DNA of 64,000 nucleotides from Limnanthes douglasii subsp. nivea (lineage: Eukaryota; Streptophyta; Magnoliopsida; Brassicales; Limnanthaceae): NCBI GenBank assembly GCA_036936605.1, contig JAUPFV010000005.1, positions 50,364,742 to 50,428,741 of the forward strand. Direction: 5' to 3'. The position numbers and the translations under genes are program-made. Positions 54,477 to 64,000 of the stretch are shown piece after piece. The notes beneath the pieces are model-generated. The model searched no databases. It was not told the origin of the DNA and saw nothing but the letters and a program-made list of their open reading frames with translations. Numbering within the stretch: the stretch's first letter is position 1; the number at the start of each line of letters is the position of its first letter.

Positions 54477-57451
54477 TCAGGGATTATTCCCTTCGGATGT
54501 TCCTGCATCATCGTTTTTCTTAAGACCTTTGAGTTCAACACTTGAACTCTCTCCAGTTCCTTCTTCCTCATCAGTGGTAGAGTCGATCGCACTAGAGTAA
54601 TTCTTCTTATCACCATCTTCCAGCGTGTGGAATGAAATGTTCTCGTACTCCACGTATTCCCACGATGGACCAAGAGTCCTCATCGGAAACTTCTCGTGAA
54701 AGAGTAGCACCATATCAGATATTACTTCAGCATACATTTTTTCCAATGAATCTATCACCCCGTTGGTGTACTTATCTATGCTGGTCTGAATCTTATTTTC
54801 CTGCTACTTCACCAAGTCTTCCTTCTTCTTAGTTGCCTTGGACACAGCCTCTTCAAGGGAAATCTTATCATCGGACAGGGTTTAGATGGCATCGTCTTTA
54901 GTCTTTATATCTCCCTTCAAGGTGGAGAGATATTTTTCCAAACCAGAGCACTTAGTTTGGAGCTTTGTGTTAGCCTTCTCCAAAGTGACCAGCTTGGTTG
55001 ACAGATCTTCTTTCTCCTTCTTCAACTTCTCAATCTCCTTCTCCAGTGCCTCAATATTCTGGTTGGCATTAAGGGGGTCAGTTGAAAAAGTCTCCTTGTT
55101 TGTGTTGAGGGTATTGATGAGGGAATACTGATTTTTTACTTGCCTTTCCAAGTTGAGTATTGGCTGAATATGGCCCAGGAGAGAGTGGGTCACCACATCG
55201 TGTTCCCAAGAGAAAGTAAAGGACTTTCCATTTAAAGTCACCATGTTGGAGGAGCTTGGAGGAAGTTAAGGGCCAGCAAAGTCATCTTTCTCAAAATCAT
55301 TGAAATAGAGACCAATGTTTTGGAGGCCACTGATGTCTACTCCATCAATATCCCCTCTGGTACCTTCCCCGGATTGTAGATCGGTGGGAATCTGCTCTGC
55401 TAAGGTGGGATCAGTTGGTTCTGTCGGAGGTAGAGGCTCCAAAGGGCGAAGGATTACTTCTTCCCCCAAGGTGACCTTTTTCTTCTTAGCAGTCCTCTCA
55501 TCGTTGCTTGCTCCCCTCTTCCGGTCCTTTTTAGAAGGCCTTGGTGGATTTTAAGATTCACCTGCCTCCTTAATAGTCTCATCCTCAACTACTTTGAGAA
55601 AATTAGCATCAATTCCTCCTTGGTTCTGCCCTCCTTGATTGTCCGGACCAGTCTCTTCTGCAGCACCCTGAACTGTCTCTAATGCAGTCTTCTTTTTCTT
55701 TCCCTTCCCTTTCATTTTACTAGGGGCTTTGGCTCTGGAAGACAAGGCTAGTTTGCTATCCTTCTCCTATGTTCTTTTAAGTATGACAGTTGGGAGGGGT
55801 GGTGTAGGTAATTCCTCTCAGGTGAGATCTCTCCGTCCCGTGGTATTCCATAAGTGAGATCTCACCAAGTTGTCAGAAGTAAAACAGTAGTGGAAGACGT
55901 TCCCCCTACGTTCAGCAGCCCATGCATTTAGCTTGGCACATATGGTCTGCCCCTCCTCCAAATAGCCGGTGAACTCCTTCAACAAGACTGACATGAGAAA
56001 ATAAGTGATTCGGGAGTAGAATTTTTGTGAAAATAAGAAAGAGAAAAAGACATACAAAACTGAATACTTACATGTGCTCTTTCACCTGCTCGTGAGCATG
56101 TTAGGGTTAAGATTAGCCTTGATCTTCCTCACATTCTCCCATGTCCCACTGATTAATAGGAATTGAGTCTTCCAGTTTTTCTCTGACTCCAACAAGTCAT
56201 CCACCACTTTGAAGTTGTCTCCTATGTTGTAGTGGTGGAATGGGATGTGATGGTTTTTGCACAGGCTGGCCAATACTGCGAATTGCTCCATGGGAAGAGG
56301 AATGCCGGATAGCCTCAGTGCCATTATACATGCAAGTAGAGTATACCAGGCATTTGGACTTAGCTGGCTTTGAAAAAGCTTGATCAGGTGAAAATACCTG
56401 ACAATTTATGGGTCCAAGGGGAATCAGAGCCCCCAGTTGAATAGCTCAGTGTAAATGACAATCTCGTTGAGCTTGCAGTCCATCGGAGTTTCCGGTATGA
56501 CTGGTATTCTCACCTTTACTGATTCTGGGATCCCCCACTTAGTTCAGATCCAGCTTAGCTCAGCGGTGTGAGTATAGACATAGTTGATGTTCTGCATGGC
56601 CAGCAGATACTTTAAATTGACCTTCTGAAAGTAAGGTCCCACCTTGCCCTCCAAGTACTCTGGTAGCTCCGGATGAGCCAGTTCTACCTTCACTTTTCCC
56701 TTTCCTTTTTTGTCAGAAGCAATGTCCTCAGTCTTTCCGGAGGCTTCAGTCTCGAAGGGGGCCTATTCGATGCTATCTTCTATTACTTCTTCCATCATTG
56801 TGGAAGGTTTGTCAGTTGTTGAGGATGGAAGAGTGTCAGCTTGTGGCTCAATGGTCTAACCGGATGGCTGAGCACCAGTTTCTTCTGGAGGTCTGGTGTC
56901 CGGTTGGGGCTCAGCTCCGGAGGACTTTGTTTGAGAAGTTATTTTAGTTGCCTCCAATCTGGAGAGATTATCTCTTGGGGCTCTTATAGATATCTCCAAT
57001 CCGGAGGCTTTCTCTTTAGATGCTAACTTGGAGGCCCCTGTTTCGGAGGACTTTGGTTGTGAGCCAGTTGTTTGGCCTTTTACCAAGCGTGTTGTCCGGG
57101 GAGGGTTGGTTTTTTCTAGGGACTTTTCGATGTCAGATCCCATGGCTATGAATGGAGAAGATTTCCTAACACTTGATACTTCTTTCTCTTGAGTAGTAGA
57201 AAGTTGAGACTCCTGAACATAGGAGCCTGATGGGATTGGAGAAAGGTTTGGCTTGAATAAACGTTTAGGTTTTTCACTTTTGGTAGAAGACGATCCTTGA
57301 TCAGCTTCTAAAGATGGTTTATCAGACTTATCGCTCGGAGAGACTGGAAGACCAGCAACAATGCGTCTCTCTCGTTCGATATTTTCACCTTCTCTAGTTT
57401 AGAAAGATTCAACCAACCGCCTTTTACAAGAGTGTTTCTCGCTATGAACAT
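54477..57451 (-). pseudogene. Antisense PF04195-like gene relic of the second Tat copy
   Basis: The start MFIARNTLVKGGWLNLSKLE is at 57451. After frame breaks the frame from 57143 reads through the Ser/Pro-rich part, meets TAG at 56858-56856, and continues in the same frame with only stop-codon damage: LPEYLEGKVGPYFQ, KWGIPESVKVRIPV, NEIVIYTELFNWGL, QSQLSPNAWYTLLACIMA and RLSGIPLPMEQF. An intron (GTAAGT at 56071 to CAG at 55988, 84 bp) matches the one at 15792. Exon 2 reads VLLKEFTGYLEEGQTICAKL, then basic, coiled-coil (55244-54882) and acidic parts. Where it aligns with the gene at 14459, most differences near 15320-15560 are at third codon positions. Confidence 0.85.
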
Positions 57452-57544
57452 AAAACTATCCAAGAAAGGTTTTTGAAAGAAAAGGTTAAAGCTCTTAGAG
57501 AAGAAATTGTAGAGTGATGAAGATGGTGAAACAGTAAAAGAAAC

Positions 57545-57740
57545 TAGTTTATATATTAGCAATAGAACAAGCTACTGATACCTAAGAGAAGACGAAACTA
57601 TTCAGGTAATGATTGAAAACGGCGCTGATGTAAGAAGCATTAAATGTATAAGTTACTTTTTCAGGCTTAGTGGGAGCACCGTTCTAGGGAGAAAATAACT
57701 GGTATGATAAATCAAAATGCGACACATGTCTCACGATCCA
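57545..57740 (-). promoter_or_regulatory. Promoter relic of the antisense gene, second copy
   Basis: On the minus strand GACATGTGTC (about 57735-57726) stands where the first copy has GACACGTGTC. TTACATCAGCGCC (about 57640-57628) stands where it has TGACGTCAGCGCC, and AATATATAAAC (57558-57548) stands where its TATA box is. Both bZIP-type cores differ by a transition at CpG. Confidence 0.6.
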
Positions 57741-57886
57741 AAGAAAAACTCTTAGAAATCTAAGAAGAAATCAGTATGGCTAAAACTTGAACCAAGCGCA
57801 TAAACGGGCCATAAAATATTGTTACTGATTAAATTAGTTTTTTAGCCCTGCCAAAGACCTTTGACAAAGCCTAAAAAAAGGGCTAC

Positions 57887-58262
57887 TGATGAGTCCAGAT
57901 TTATTTACCACTAATCATTGAGAAAATCGGACATGGGTAATTTGGACAATAAGTGCTCATTGAACTATCCGGACAGGACAAAAGTATTAAACACTAAACA
58001 CCTTGTGACTAAGGTAGGTGTTGATCTACTTAATAACTAATGGGTCTTTAAACTCGACCCAGTTTCACAACTTGACCCGAAAGCCCATGGGTACATAATT
58101 AATGGTAAAAATACCCAACTACTTTCATTAATGAGGGTAATGAACATTTAATACAACCAGGCAGCTTAAATATCTCAATACAAAACACCCAAACATTTAA
58201 TACCCTTTAAACTTTCCAAAACACTTGATAAAATTATCCTCAGCTTAAATTAAACCTCACCA
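57887..58262 (+). repeat. 3' LTR of the second Tat copy (376 bp)
   Basis: It starts TGATGAGTCCAG after the tract CTAAAAAAAGGGCTAC and ends TTAAACCTCACCA. The length equals that of the solo LTR at 42058. The matching 5' LTR is lost. Confidence 0.88.
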
Positions 58263-58884
58263 GTTCTGGTTTTTGAAATGCTTTATCAAACTGATACATC
58301 TATGGGAGCTTTTTTGTCGTACAATGCCAGATATGGATTTCGTACATGGTTTCCGTACACTTAAACGATGTTTGAATGTTTGGAGTTAGGGAGACTGACA
58401 TAAGCTAAATGTTAATTGGCTAGTTTTTGTAGGGATGATGTATATGTGCCCGTAACGGACTTAGTTTATGGACCTACAAGTCGTTCCTTTATAAGTGTGT
58501 CCATGGTTTTGATGCATTGGTCGTACAACGTCAAACCCTCAGATGAGGCCAAGTTTATGGTCGTTTAAGCCTTAAACGACTAAGCCAATCCTGACCAATT
58601 TGGCCAGGTTTCTGGTCGTTTAAGCCTAAGCTACCAAACCAGACCTGAACAAATTGGGCAAGTCTTTGTGCGCTCTGGTCGCTTTTATGTGAGCAACCAT
58701 GTCGGTGTGATCCTTACCGTATTGTGCGGTCAAGTGTTTTGGATTTGTCTTGTCAACCAAGTCCTTTGTGGTCGTTCGACATTGCATAATTAGGTTTTTT
58801 TTGTCTTTCGTTTGGCTAGTTTACCTTAGATAATTCTTGAGACATGCTGGACCAGAGCTCAAGTCAATATTTGTTAGGTATAAA
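58263..58884. other. Unassigned stretch
   Basis: No coding relic is visible. Phrases such as tggtcgtttaagcc recur (about 58558 and 58616), next to the minisatellite, and may be part of the same repeated unit family. Confidence 0.4.
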
Positions 58885-59145
58885 GGTAAGGTTGGCTAGA
58901 GTTCGAGGTAAGCTTTGCAAGATCTTGAGGCGAGATTGGCTAGGTCTAGAGGAAAGCTTGGTCAAAACTCAAGGCAAGTTTGGCCAGTTCCCGAGGAAAG
59001 CTTGGTCAGAACTCAAGGCAAGCTTGGCCAGGTCTCAAGGAAATCTTGGCTAGAGCTCGATGGATTGACGAGAACTCGAGGAAAACTTGGCCAGAACTTC
59101 GAGGCAAGCTTGGCTAAATCTCGAGGCAAGCTTGGCCAAACTAGC
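58885..59145. repeat. 22-bp minisatellite, about 12 units
   Basis: Units of the form ggcaagcttggccagaactcga follow each other with substitutions. Most are exactly 22 bp, one is 19 and one 23. Because 22 is not a multiple of three, the overlapping frames at 58844-59148 are not coding. Confidence 0.9.
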
Positions 59146-60375
59146 TAGTCACGCTATAATGCACGGTCTTGTAGGTACACTAGTTTGTCTTTACGACCAA
59201 GCTTCTGGTCGTGCTACGACGTCCAATCATGGTCAATCGGGAACTTGGACATGAAGTTAGATTGGGTTACATTTGGCCATTTGGATAAATAGGGGCCATT
59301 CTTGTTTTAAATGAATCATAAAAAGTTCAAGTTTTATATCCTTATTTTACTTTACTCGTATCCCACTTAGCTGATATTTTATGCCGAATCAACTTTTATC
59401 TTGTCTTTTTATTTAGATAAATTTTGCTATACAACACCAAATTTCAAGTTTTTATTAATTTATTTTTAGTTCTAGTATTATTTTTTGGTGATATTCCAAT
59501 CACATTCTGACCAGATCATAATTTGAGAAATAACAAAACAACATAAAATTTGGTAATTATAAAAATAGTAAAATGGTAAAAAATATGTAAAATTGTTGTA
59601 TTCATTAAAATATTCATTCACTTATGTTTATGTTTTTGCTTTAATGATGTAGTCTAAAGAAAAAAAATTGGTTGTCGACGTTTATTATGTAGTAGCCAAT
59701 AATAAGAAAAGGACTATAAGGCGTAGAAATTTGCACATTTAGATGCTAGTACTTGAGTAACCCTATAGTCATTGTCGAAACATGAGAGAAAGACTAGACG
59801 AAATAGATGTTTGACCGTAATTTTGAAAATGTAAAATAACTCCTAACTCTTTATTGGGGGATAAAAAGAAGGACTATATTTCTTGACCGACTCATGTGGA
59901 TTCCGCAGCTCGCTTGCTCTTTGTCAGTGAAAATCCTCACTTTGGAAGCATGTATTGAAATATTACTATATATTAGTGTCGATCATGGCTAGAAAATTAG
60001 TTTTTATAATGCTCATTGGTCATTTATGAACGATGGAAATGTATTTGTTCTTGATGTGGTAATGTCGAGAAATAATTGTCACATAAGATATGGTTTTATG
60101 TGTAAAGCTGAATTAGCATAGTTAGGAGGTTTTCAAGAGTAAATAATTTTGTTGGTGAGGTTTTAGACATTGTAAAGTATTGAGGGCATTGGAGAAATTA
60201 TTACCCATGCACAAAAGGGAAAGGTCTTGGTGGCGCGTGACGCAAAAGTAGACACTATTCGTCTCAAACGCTTCGATTACCTTTACCTTAACAACTGGAT
60301 GCGTTTTATCACGTTTTATAATACTGTAGTATAGCGTTAGAATAGCTGAAATCAAGGGTGGGATTACAACTTACT
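59146..60375. other. Stretch without recognisable features
   Basis: No element ends, relic motifs or tandem structure that I can support. Confidence 0.45.
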
Positions 60376-60379
60376 TTTT

Positions 60380-61450
60380 CCTATAAAAGAATGATCTTCA
60401 TCTTCGTGCTCTTTTTTACATATTATTTGTTTGAAAAATCATGAGTAGAACAACAAATTTATTATTTTCCCTTTCACATTGCGAATTCTTTCTTTTATCC
60501 AGCCACATTTTATTTCTTTTATTATGGCTCTAAAAAAGGATATTGTTATTTATTTTTGAATTATTAATGCTCATTGTTCCAATGATGATTCCGATGGTGA
60601 GGTTCTTTTGGTAAATGTTTTTCGGAGGACGAGACCTGAAGCGACATCTAATAACTTCTTACAAAATGAAACTCTATGACTCTAAATAACAAACCTTGTT
60701 GAGGGGAATGTTGTCGCATCGCCATCAGTTTCCTAAGGTATAAAGGTGGCAATGTATGACAAGCTTGAGGCTAGGTTGTGGTCAATTTTGATAAATAACT
60801 CGTATGGGTATGTCGATAAAGCTAAGAAAGCTCATAAGCTAAAAGACTGGTGGATTCATCGAGAAGTTATTGTACGCTTCCCAAAGGAAGGTGAGACTCC
60901 GTTCACTATTCTTAATAATGAAGTGGTATTTTTCACTTACATGCTAGAACACAGTATTTCCCTGGAGTCAAGACCCACTAGATTTCTTCAAGATGACACA
61001 ATTGTGCCCAACGTAACTTGTATCCAACTCTTATAGGGTGTTGTTTACGACTATTATTTTATGTGGGAACAATTTGTAAAATTTAAAATTCTTGACTTTT
61101 TGGCGATGAAAAAGCAACATCGATTTAAAGGTGACCGTTTTTTTTTATATATTTCAAAATTCTAAAATTGAAGTAATTAAAAGTCTTCTAAAATGCATCC
61201 CTAAATAGAGGTATTAATTTGTTTATATATATTGATGCTTGGAAGACCCTCATTTTATTTGCCTTACATGGTAACTGAAAGGTATGTAAAAGCGTAAATA
61301 TTGGTTATGTTCTTGTTTAAGCGATTGTTGAAGTAATATAATTTGTCTATTTGCTCATTTTCAATTATGATGTTAAGACGATTCTCCGACCAACAAAGGT
61401 AGCGTATAAAATGTTGAAAACTAAGGTCGACCAACTTGATACTGAGCAAT
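60380..61450 (+). pseudogene. Relic of a PF04195-like antisense ORF
   Basis: A TATA-like CCTATAAAAG is near 60379-60388. The clearest part is the frame at 60746-61036: LEARLWSILINNSYGYVDKA, LKDWWIHREVIVRFPKEGET and NNEVVFFTYMLEHSISLESR. This follows the pattern of the gene at 14459 (FKYLLSLLKTKYAFIHT, RTKWGIPENIKIQIPIDPET, RNEIVFFTELFNWGLRFPLD). It is about as diverged as the relic at 2.8 kb and probably comes from another Tat family. Its remainder is decayed and is cut near the LTR at 61528. Confidence 0.6.
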
Positions 61451-61527
61451 CTCGTAAAATCTGGTTTGTGGCAACATGTTGGGTATATATACTTGTATCA
61501 ATATATAGATGTGGATGATGTTGACTT

Positions 61528-61884
61528 TGATAAGGTCGGATAATTTTGACACTAGATATATCATACCATTACACCTATCTGAAGGGCAGTTTGGTCAAAA
61601 CCAATACCATATCCAACCGAAATGAGTAAATTAGTGGTATATGACTCAGCTGTATGCTGGTCTTTTCATATTTTAGGATAATGGGTTCTTAAACTTGACA
61701 CAAGCCCACAATCCGACTTGAAAGGCCTATGGGTCATTAATTAAGTATAAATACCCCACCCACCTTCATTAATGAGGGTGATCATTTTTAATACTAGCAC
61801 AAATTAATCCTCTACATTTCACTTTAAACATTAAATTCCCAAAACACTTTACCAAATTACCCTCGATAAGAAATAACCCACACA
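61528..61884 (+). repeat. LTR of a third Tat-related copy
   Basis: It starts TGATAAGGTCGGATAATTTT, a decayed TGATGAGTCCGGATATTTT, shares the TATAAATACCCC box near 61747 and ends ACCCACACA. The sequence after it aligns with the PBS and leader of the intact element (agagaccatagtgagagc ... acggtgcc), so this is a 5' LTR in plus orientation. Confidence 0.8.
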
Positions 61885-61957
61885 AAATTAGAGACCATAG
61901 TGAGAGCACAACGGTGCCTAAATTTCATATTCAAAACCAGCATTCAAGGTAGTTCGG

Positions 61958-64000
61958 ATGAATCCGAATGCATAGAATGCTCCACCTCTTGAGGTGGAAG
62001 TAGCAAAAGAACACAATGAATATACTGTTGAAGAGCGCGATCAGTTGAGGGCTGAGTTAAAAGCATTGAGAGCGCTAAAACAAGCAGAGAAAGGGGTTAA
62101 AGAAAAATCTGGTGCATCAGTGCTTCACCATACTGACAATCCTGGAGAGAAGGAACAATCTCTAAAGACTCGTCTCAGCTCCAAGAAAACGCATCGATCT
62201 AAACATGTGGAGAGCTCCACTTCAGCAACTCATCTAATGATACAGAGCTTGAAGAGTCAGTTCTCTCCATCAGTGATGAATAACGATCGAAAATAAAGAT
62301 GATGCTTACTAAAAAGTATTGAAGAAAAAAAGATAGGCACGACAGGCTCAAGAAATACCATGGGAAGATAAAGGGTTCAGCTGATCAGCATATTGACTGT
62401 TTGTTGATTGATCATTTTGCTTTCCATTGCCAACCATGTATTTTTGCTACTCTAAATGAGGATACTGTATTTAGTTGTAATAAAAATTGGAGGCAATCGC
62501 CTTTATTTGTAAAATACTCTCCAGACATCTTCCTAAGAGGTTTGACAACTCTTAAATGGAGAAATACGACGAGAGCTAAGATCTAGACAACCATCTTGAG
62601 TAGTTTAAGAATTTTATGATGAAATTTGATGATGACGACAGACTGTTGTGTATGGCTTTCTCCCAAACTTTCTCATGAAGTGCCCTCAAATGGTATAATA
62701 GTCTCCCTCAAGGATCTATAATTGTTTTTTATATATTTTGGGTTGTCTTCCGGAAGCAGTTCGTTGGAAGCAATGAGCTTAAGGGTAATCGGGATACCAT
62801 CATCCATTGTGCCCAGGAGCCAAATGAGTCTCTTTAGGAGTACATCAGCTGGTTTATGAATACAAAAAATGGGTTAGTAAACTGCTTTGAATAATTTATA
62901 ATTGCTTCCCTCTAACAGAGTTTGAATCCGGGTAACTTAGTCGATTCAGTGACTCAGAAGAAGGCTATGACCTGGGAGGATTGTTAAATTAGGTTGGAAA
63001 ATAAATAAATGTCGAGGAAACAAAAAAATCCAGAGTGCCTCATCAGATTAGATCCACCACTACAACATCAACGCCTCAAGCTGCTAATCAATCCGGTTAC
63101 ATGTCGAAGGAGATTGAACAGGGATCTAACCGATCAAGGCAAAATCAGTCCAACCAGAACCAAAACCAATATTTCAGAAATAAAAAGGGACCATGGGTTC
63201 AACCTGATTGGTTTGCTGAATTGGGAGAAAGCATGACTACAATATATGACAAAACTAAAAATGAAGTACATTTTAGAAAACCAGCAACACTATAGTCTCC
63301 CAGAGAAAACCGGAGTACCCGTTTCTGCAAGTACCATAATGACATAGGGCATGATACCCATGATTGCATAGCTTTGAAGCAAGAGGTCCAAAAACTCATT
63401 CAAAAGGGTAAGTTGGGCGCCTATTTCAAAAAACAAGGGGGGAGCGGACTGGATGATAACAGACAAGACTACTACTGTATCTGGTTTGATTAAATATTTT
63501 GAATCTTTAACAATATTTGGGGGGGGGGGAGACAATGTGACTTCACCTTCTAGTTCTTCAAGGAAAAGGTATGTCCATAGTTTGACCACCCAGTTGGATG
63601 AAATAATTTCCACACACCTGTACCAAACTCCAACTCCTTTCATATTTTTCGATGAGGATGACCTAAAATACATTGCAGGGCCTCATGAAGACGTCATGGT
63701 GATAGGGGAATCGATAGGGGGAAAGGATATACATCGAATCCGGATTGACACAGACGGTTTGGCAAACATCTTATTTTTAAGCTCCTACAAGCAAATAAGA
63801 AACCTTCAGTTATACAACATTCAAACAGAACCATTGTTGGCTTCATAGGGATTTCTGCAGATATGATTGGAGAATTCGAAAAGGAAGTATTGTTGGGCAA
63901 ATGACCTTTTACGAAAATGGTGAGGGTATTGTTTATTGTGGTGGATTGCCCAACATCTTATAATGCAATATTTTGGAGGTCTTGGCTCTCCATAATGTAT
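61958..64000 (+). pseudogene. Gag and protease of the third Tat-related copy, cut by window end
   Basis: It starts MNPNA, compared with MNPDNPELPP of the intact gag. KEHNEYTVEERDQLRAELKA, KWYNSLPQG-like sequence (about 62690), QCAQEPNES-type sequence, KKAMTWEDC (about 62965), KKGPWVQPDWFAELGESM, the zinc knuckle FCKYHNDIGHDTHDC (about 63320) and protease-region RIRIDTDG and VDCPTSYNAIFWRSWL (about 63940) follow. Stops, frame breaks and an 11-G run at 63519-63529 make it non-functional. The rest lies beyond the window. Confidence 0.85.

Larger units (their letters stand above)
53990..58262 (+). mobile_element. Tat-element copy, 3' part (right piece) with LTR
   Basis: This is the continuation of the copy at 44480-45855 after the Athila insertion: spacer with the paired palindrome, the antisense gene relic (minus), polypurine tract (57871-57886) and LTR. 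About 1 kb of integrase expected at the left is missing. The spacer resumes near 53990 (minus strand: aagaaggcatcaaa ... ctccttgcgcc, compare aagaaggctccaag ... ctccgtggcgcc at 17771-17815). Confidence 0.85.

Noticed and set aside
1..64000. Host protein-coding genes, tRNA or rRNA genes
   Set aside because: No conserved host gene domain with an exon structure and no tRNA or rRNA signature was found. Every sizeable open frame traces to a mobile element or repeat.

Overview
The window looks like nuclear DNA of a flowering plant, probably a eudicot and probably a repeat-rich (pericentromeric or intergenic heterochromatic) block. It is AT-rich, and almost everything recognisable is transposable-element sequence of plant type: Ty3/gypsy elements of the Tat and Athila lineages, Ty1/copia, a TRIM, a LINE tail, hAT and Mutator-like DNA elements, a foldback element and solo LTRs. 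I see no convincing host protein gene, rRNA, tRNA or CRISPR array.

Layout. 10-978: non-autonomous Mutator-like element with a 9-bp target duplication. 2.8-8.2 kb: old Tat-type remnant, with a plus-strand 'antisense' ORF relic followed by a minus-strand integrase end, split by a complete TRIM (7296-8198). 8.25-10.33 kb: hAT transposase relic (minus), split by a hAT-type MITE (8846-9670). 10962-11370: foldback element with a perfect 9-bp target duplication. 12.5-13.5 kb and 24.1-25.8 kb: two halves of a decayed copia pol, separated by the centrepiece. The centrepiece is a nearly intact Tat-lineage retrotransposon at 13536-24079 (TSD ATTTC), oriented on the minus strand. 27672-28440: solo LTR. 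30.0-31.3 kb: decayed TRIM carrying a LINE 3' end. 31.3-34.65 kb: copia (Tork-like) on minus. 34.66-36.06 kb: LTR plus primer-binding site and another antisense-ORF relic. 36.5-39.4 kb: tandem and simple repeats. About 39.7-44.4 kb: very old Tat pol on plus, hosting a solo LTR (42058-42433) and a hAT MITE (42895-43603). 44.48-58.26 kb: second copy related to the centrepiece, plus orientation, split by an Athila-lineage element (45856 to about 53990, minus). 58885-59145: 22-bp minisatellite. 60.4-61.45 kb: a fifth antisense-ORF relic. 61528-64000: a further Tat copy (LTR, PBS, gag, protease), cut by the window end.

How the pieces work together. In the centrepiece, gag, protease and pol run on the minus strand from the LTR at 23586-24079. 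A separate gene runs convergently on the plus strand from just inside the other LTR (14459-17418). That gene has its own TATA box, upstream G-box and TGACGTCA sites, an 80-bp intron, a domain resembling Pfam 'Putative gypsy type transposon' (PF04195), basic stretches, a coiled coil and an acidic tail. Relatives or relics of it appear at five places in the window, and the intron and promoter layout are recognisable in more than one. Antisense extra ORFs are known from Tat-lineage elements. The combination of captured promoter elements, conserved intron and a paired palindrome after the stop codon is the most interesting signal here.

All calls are from reading the sequence by eye. Family names rest on recognised motifs, not on searches.
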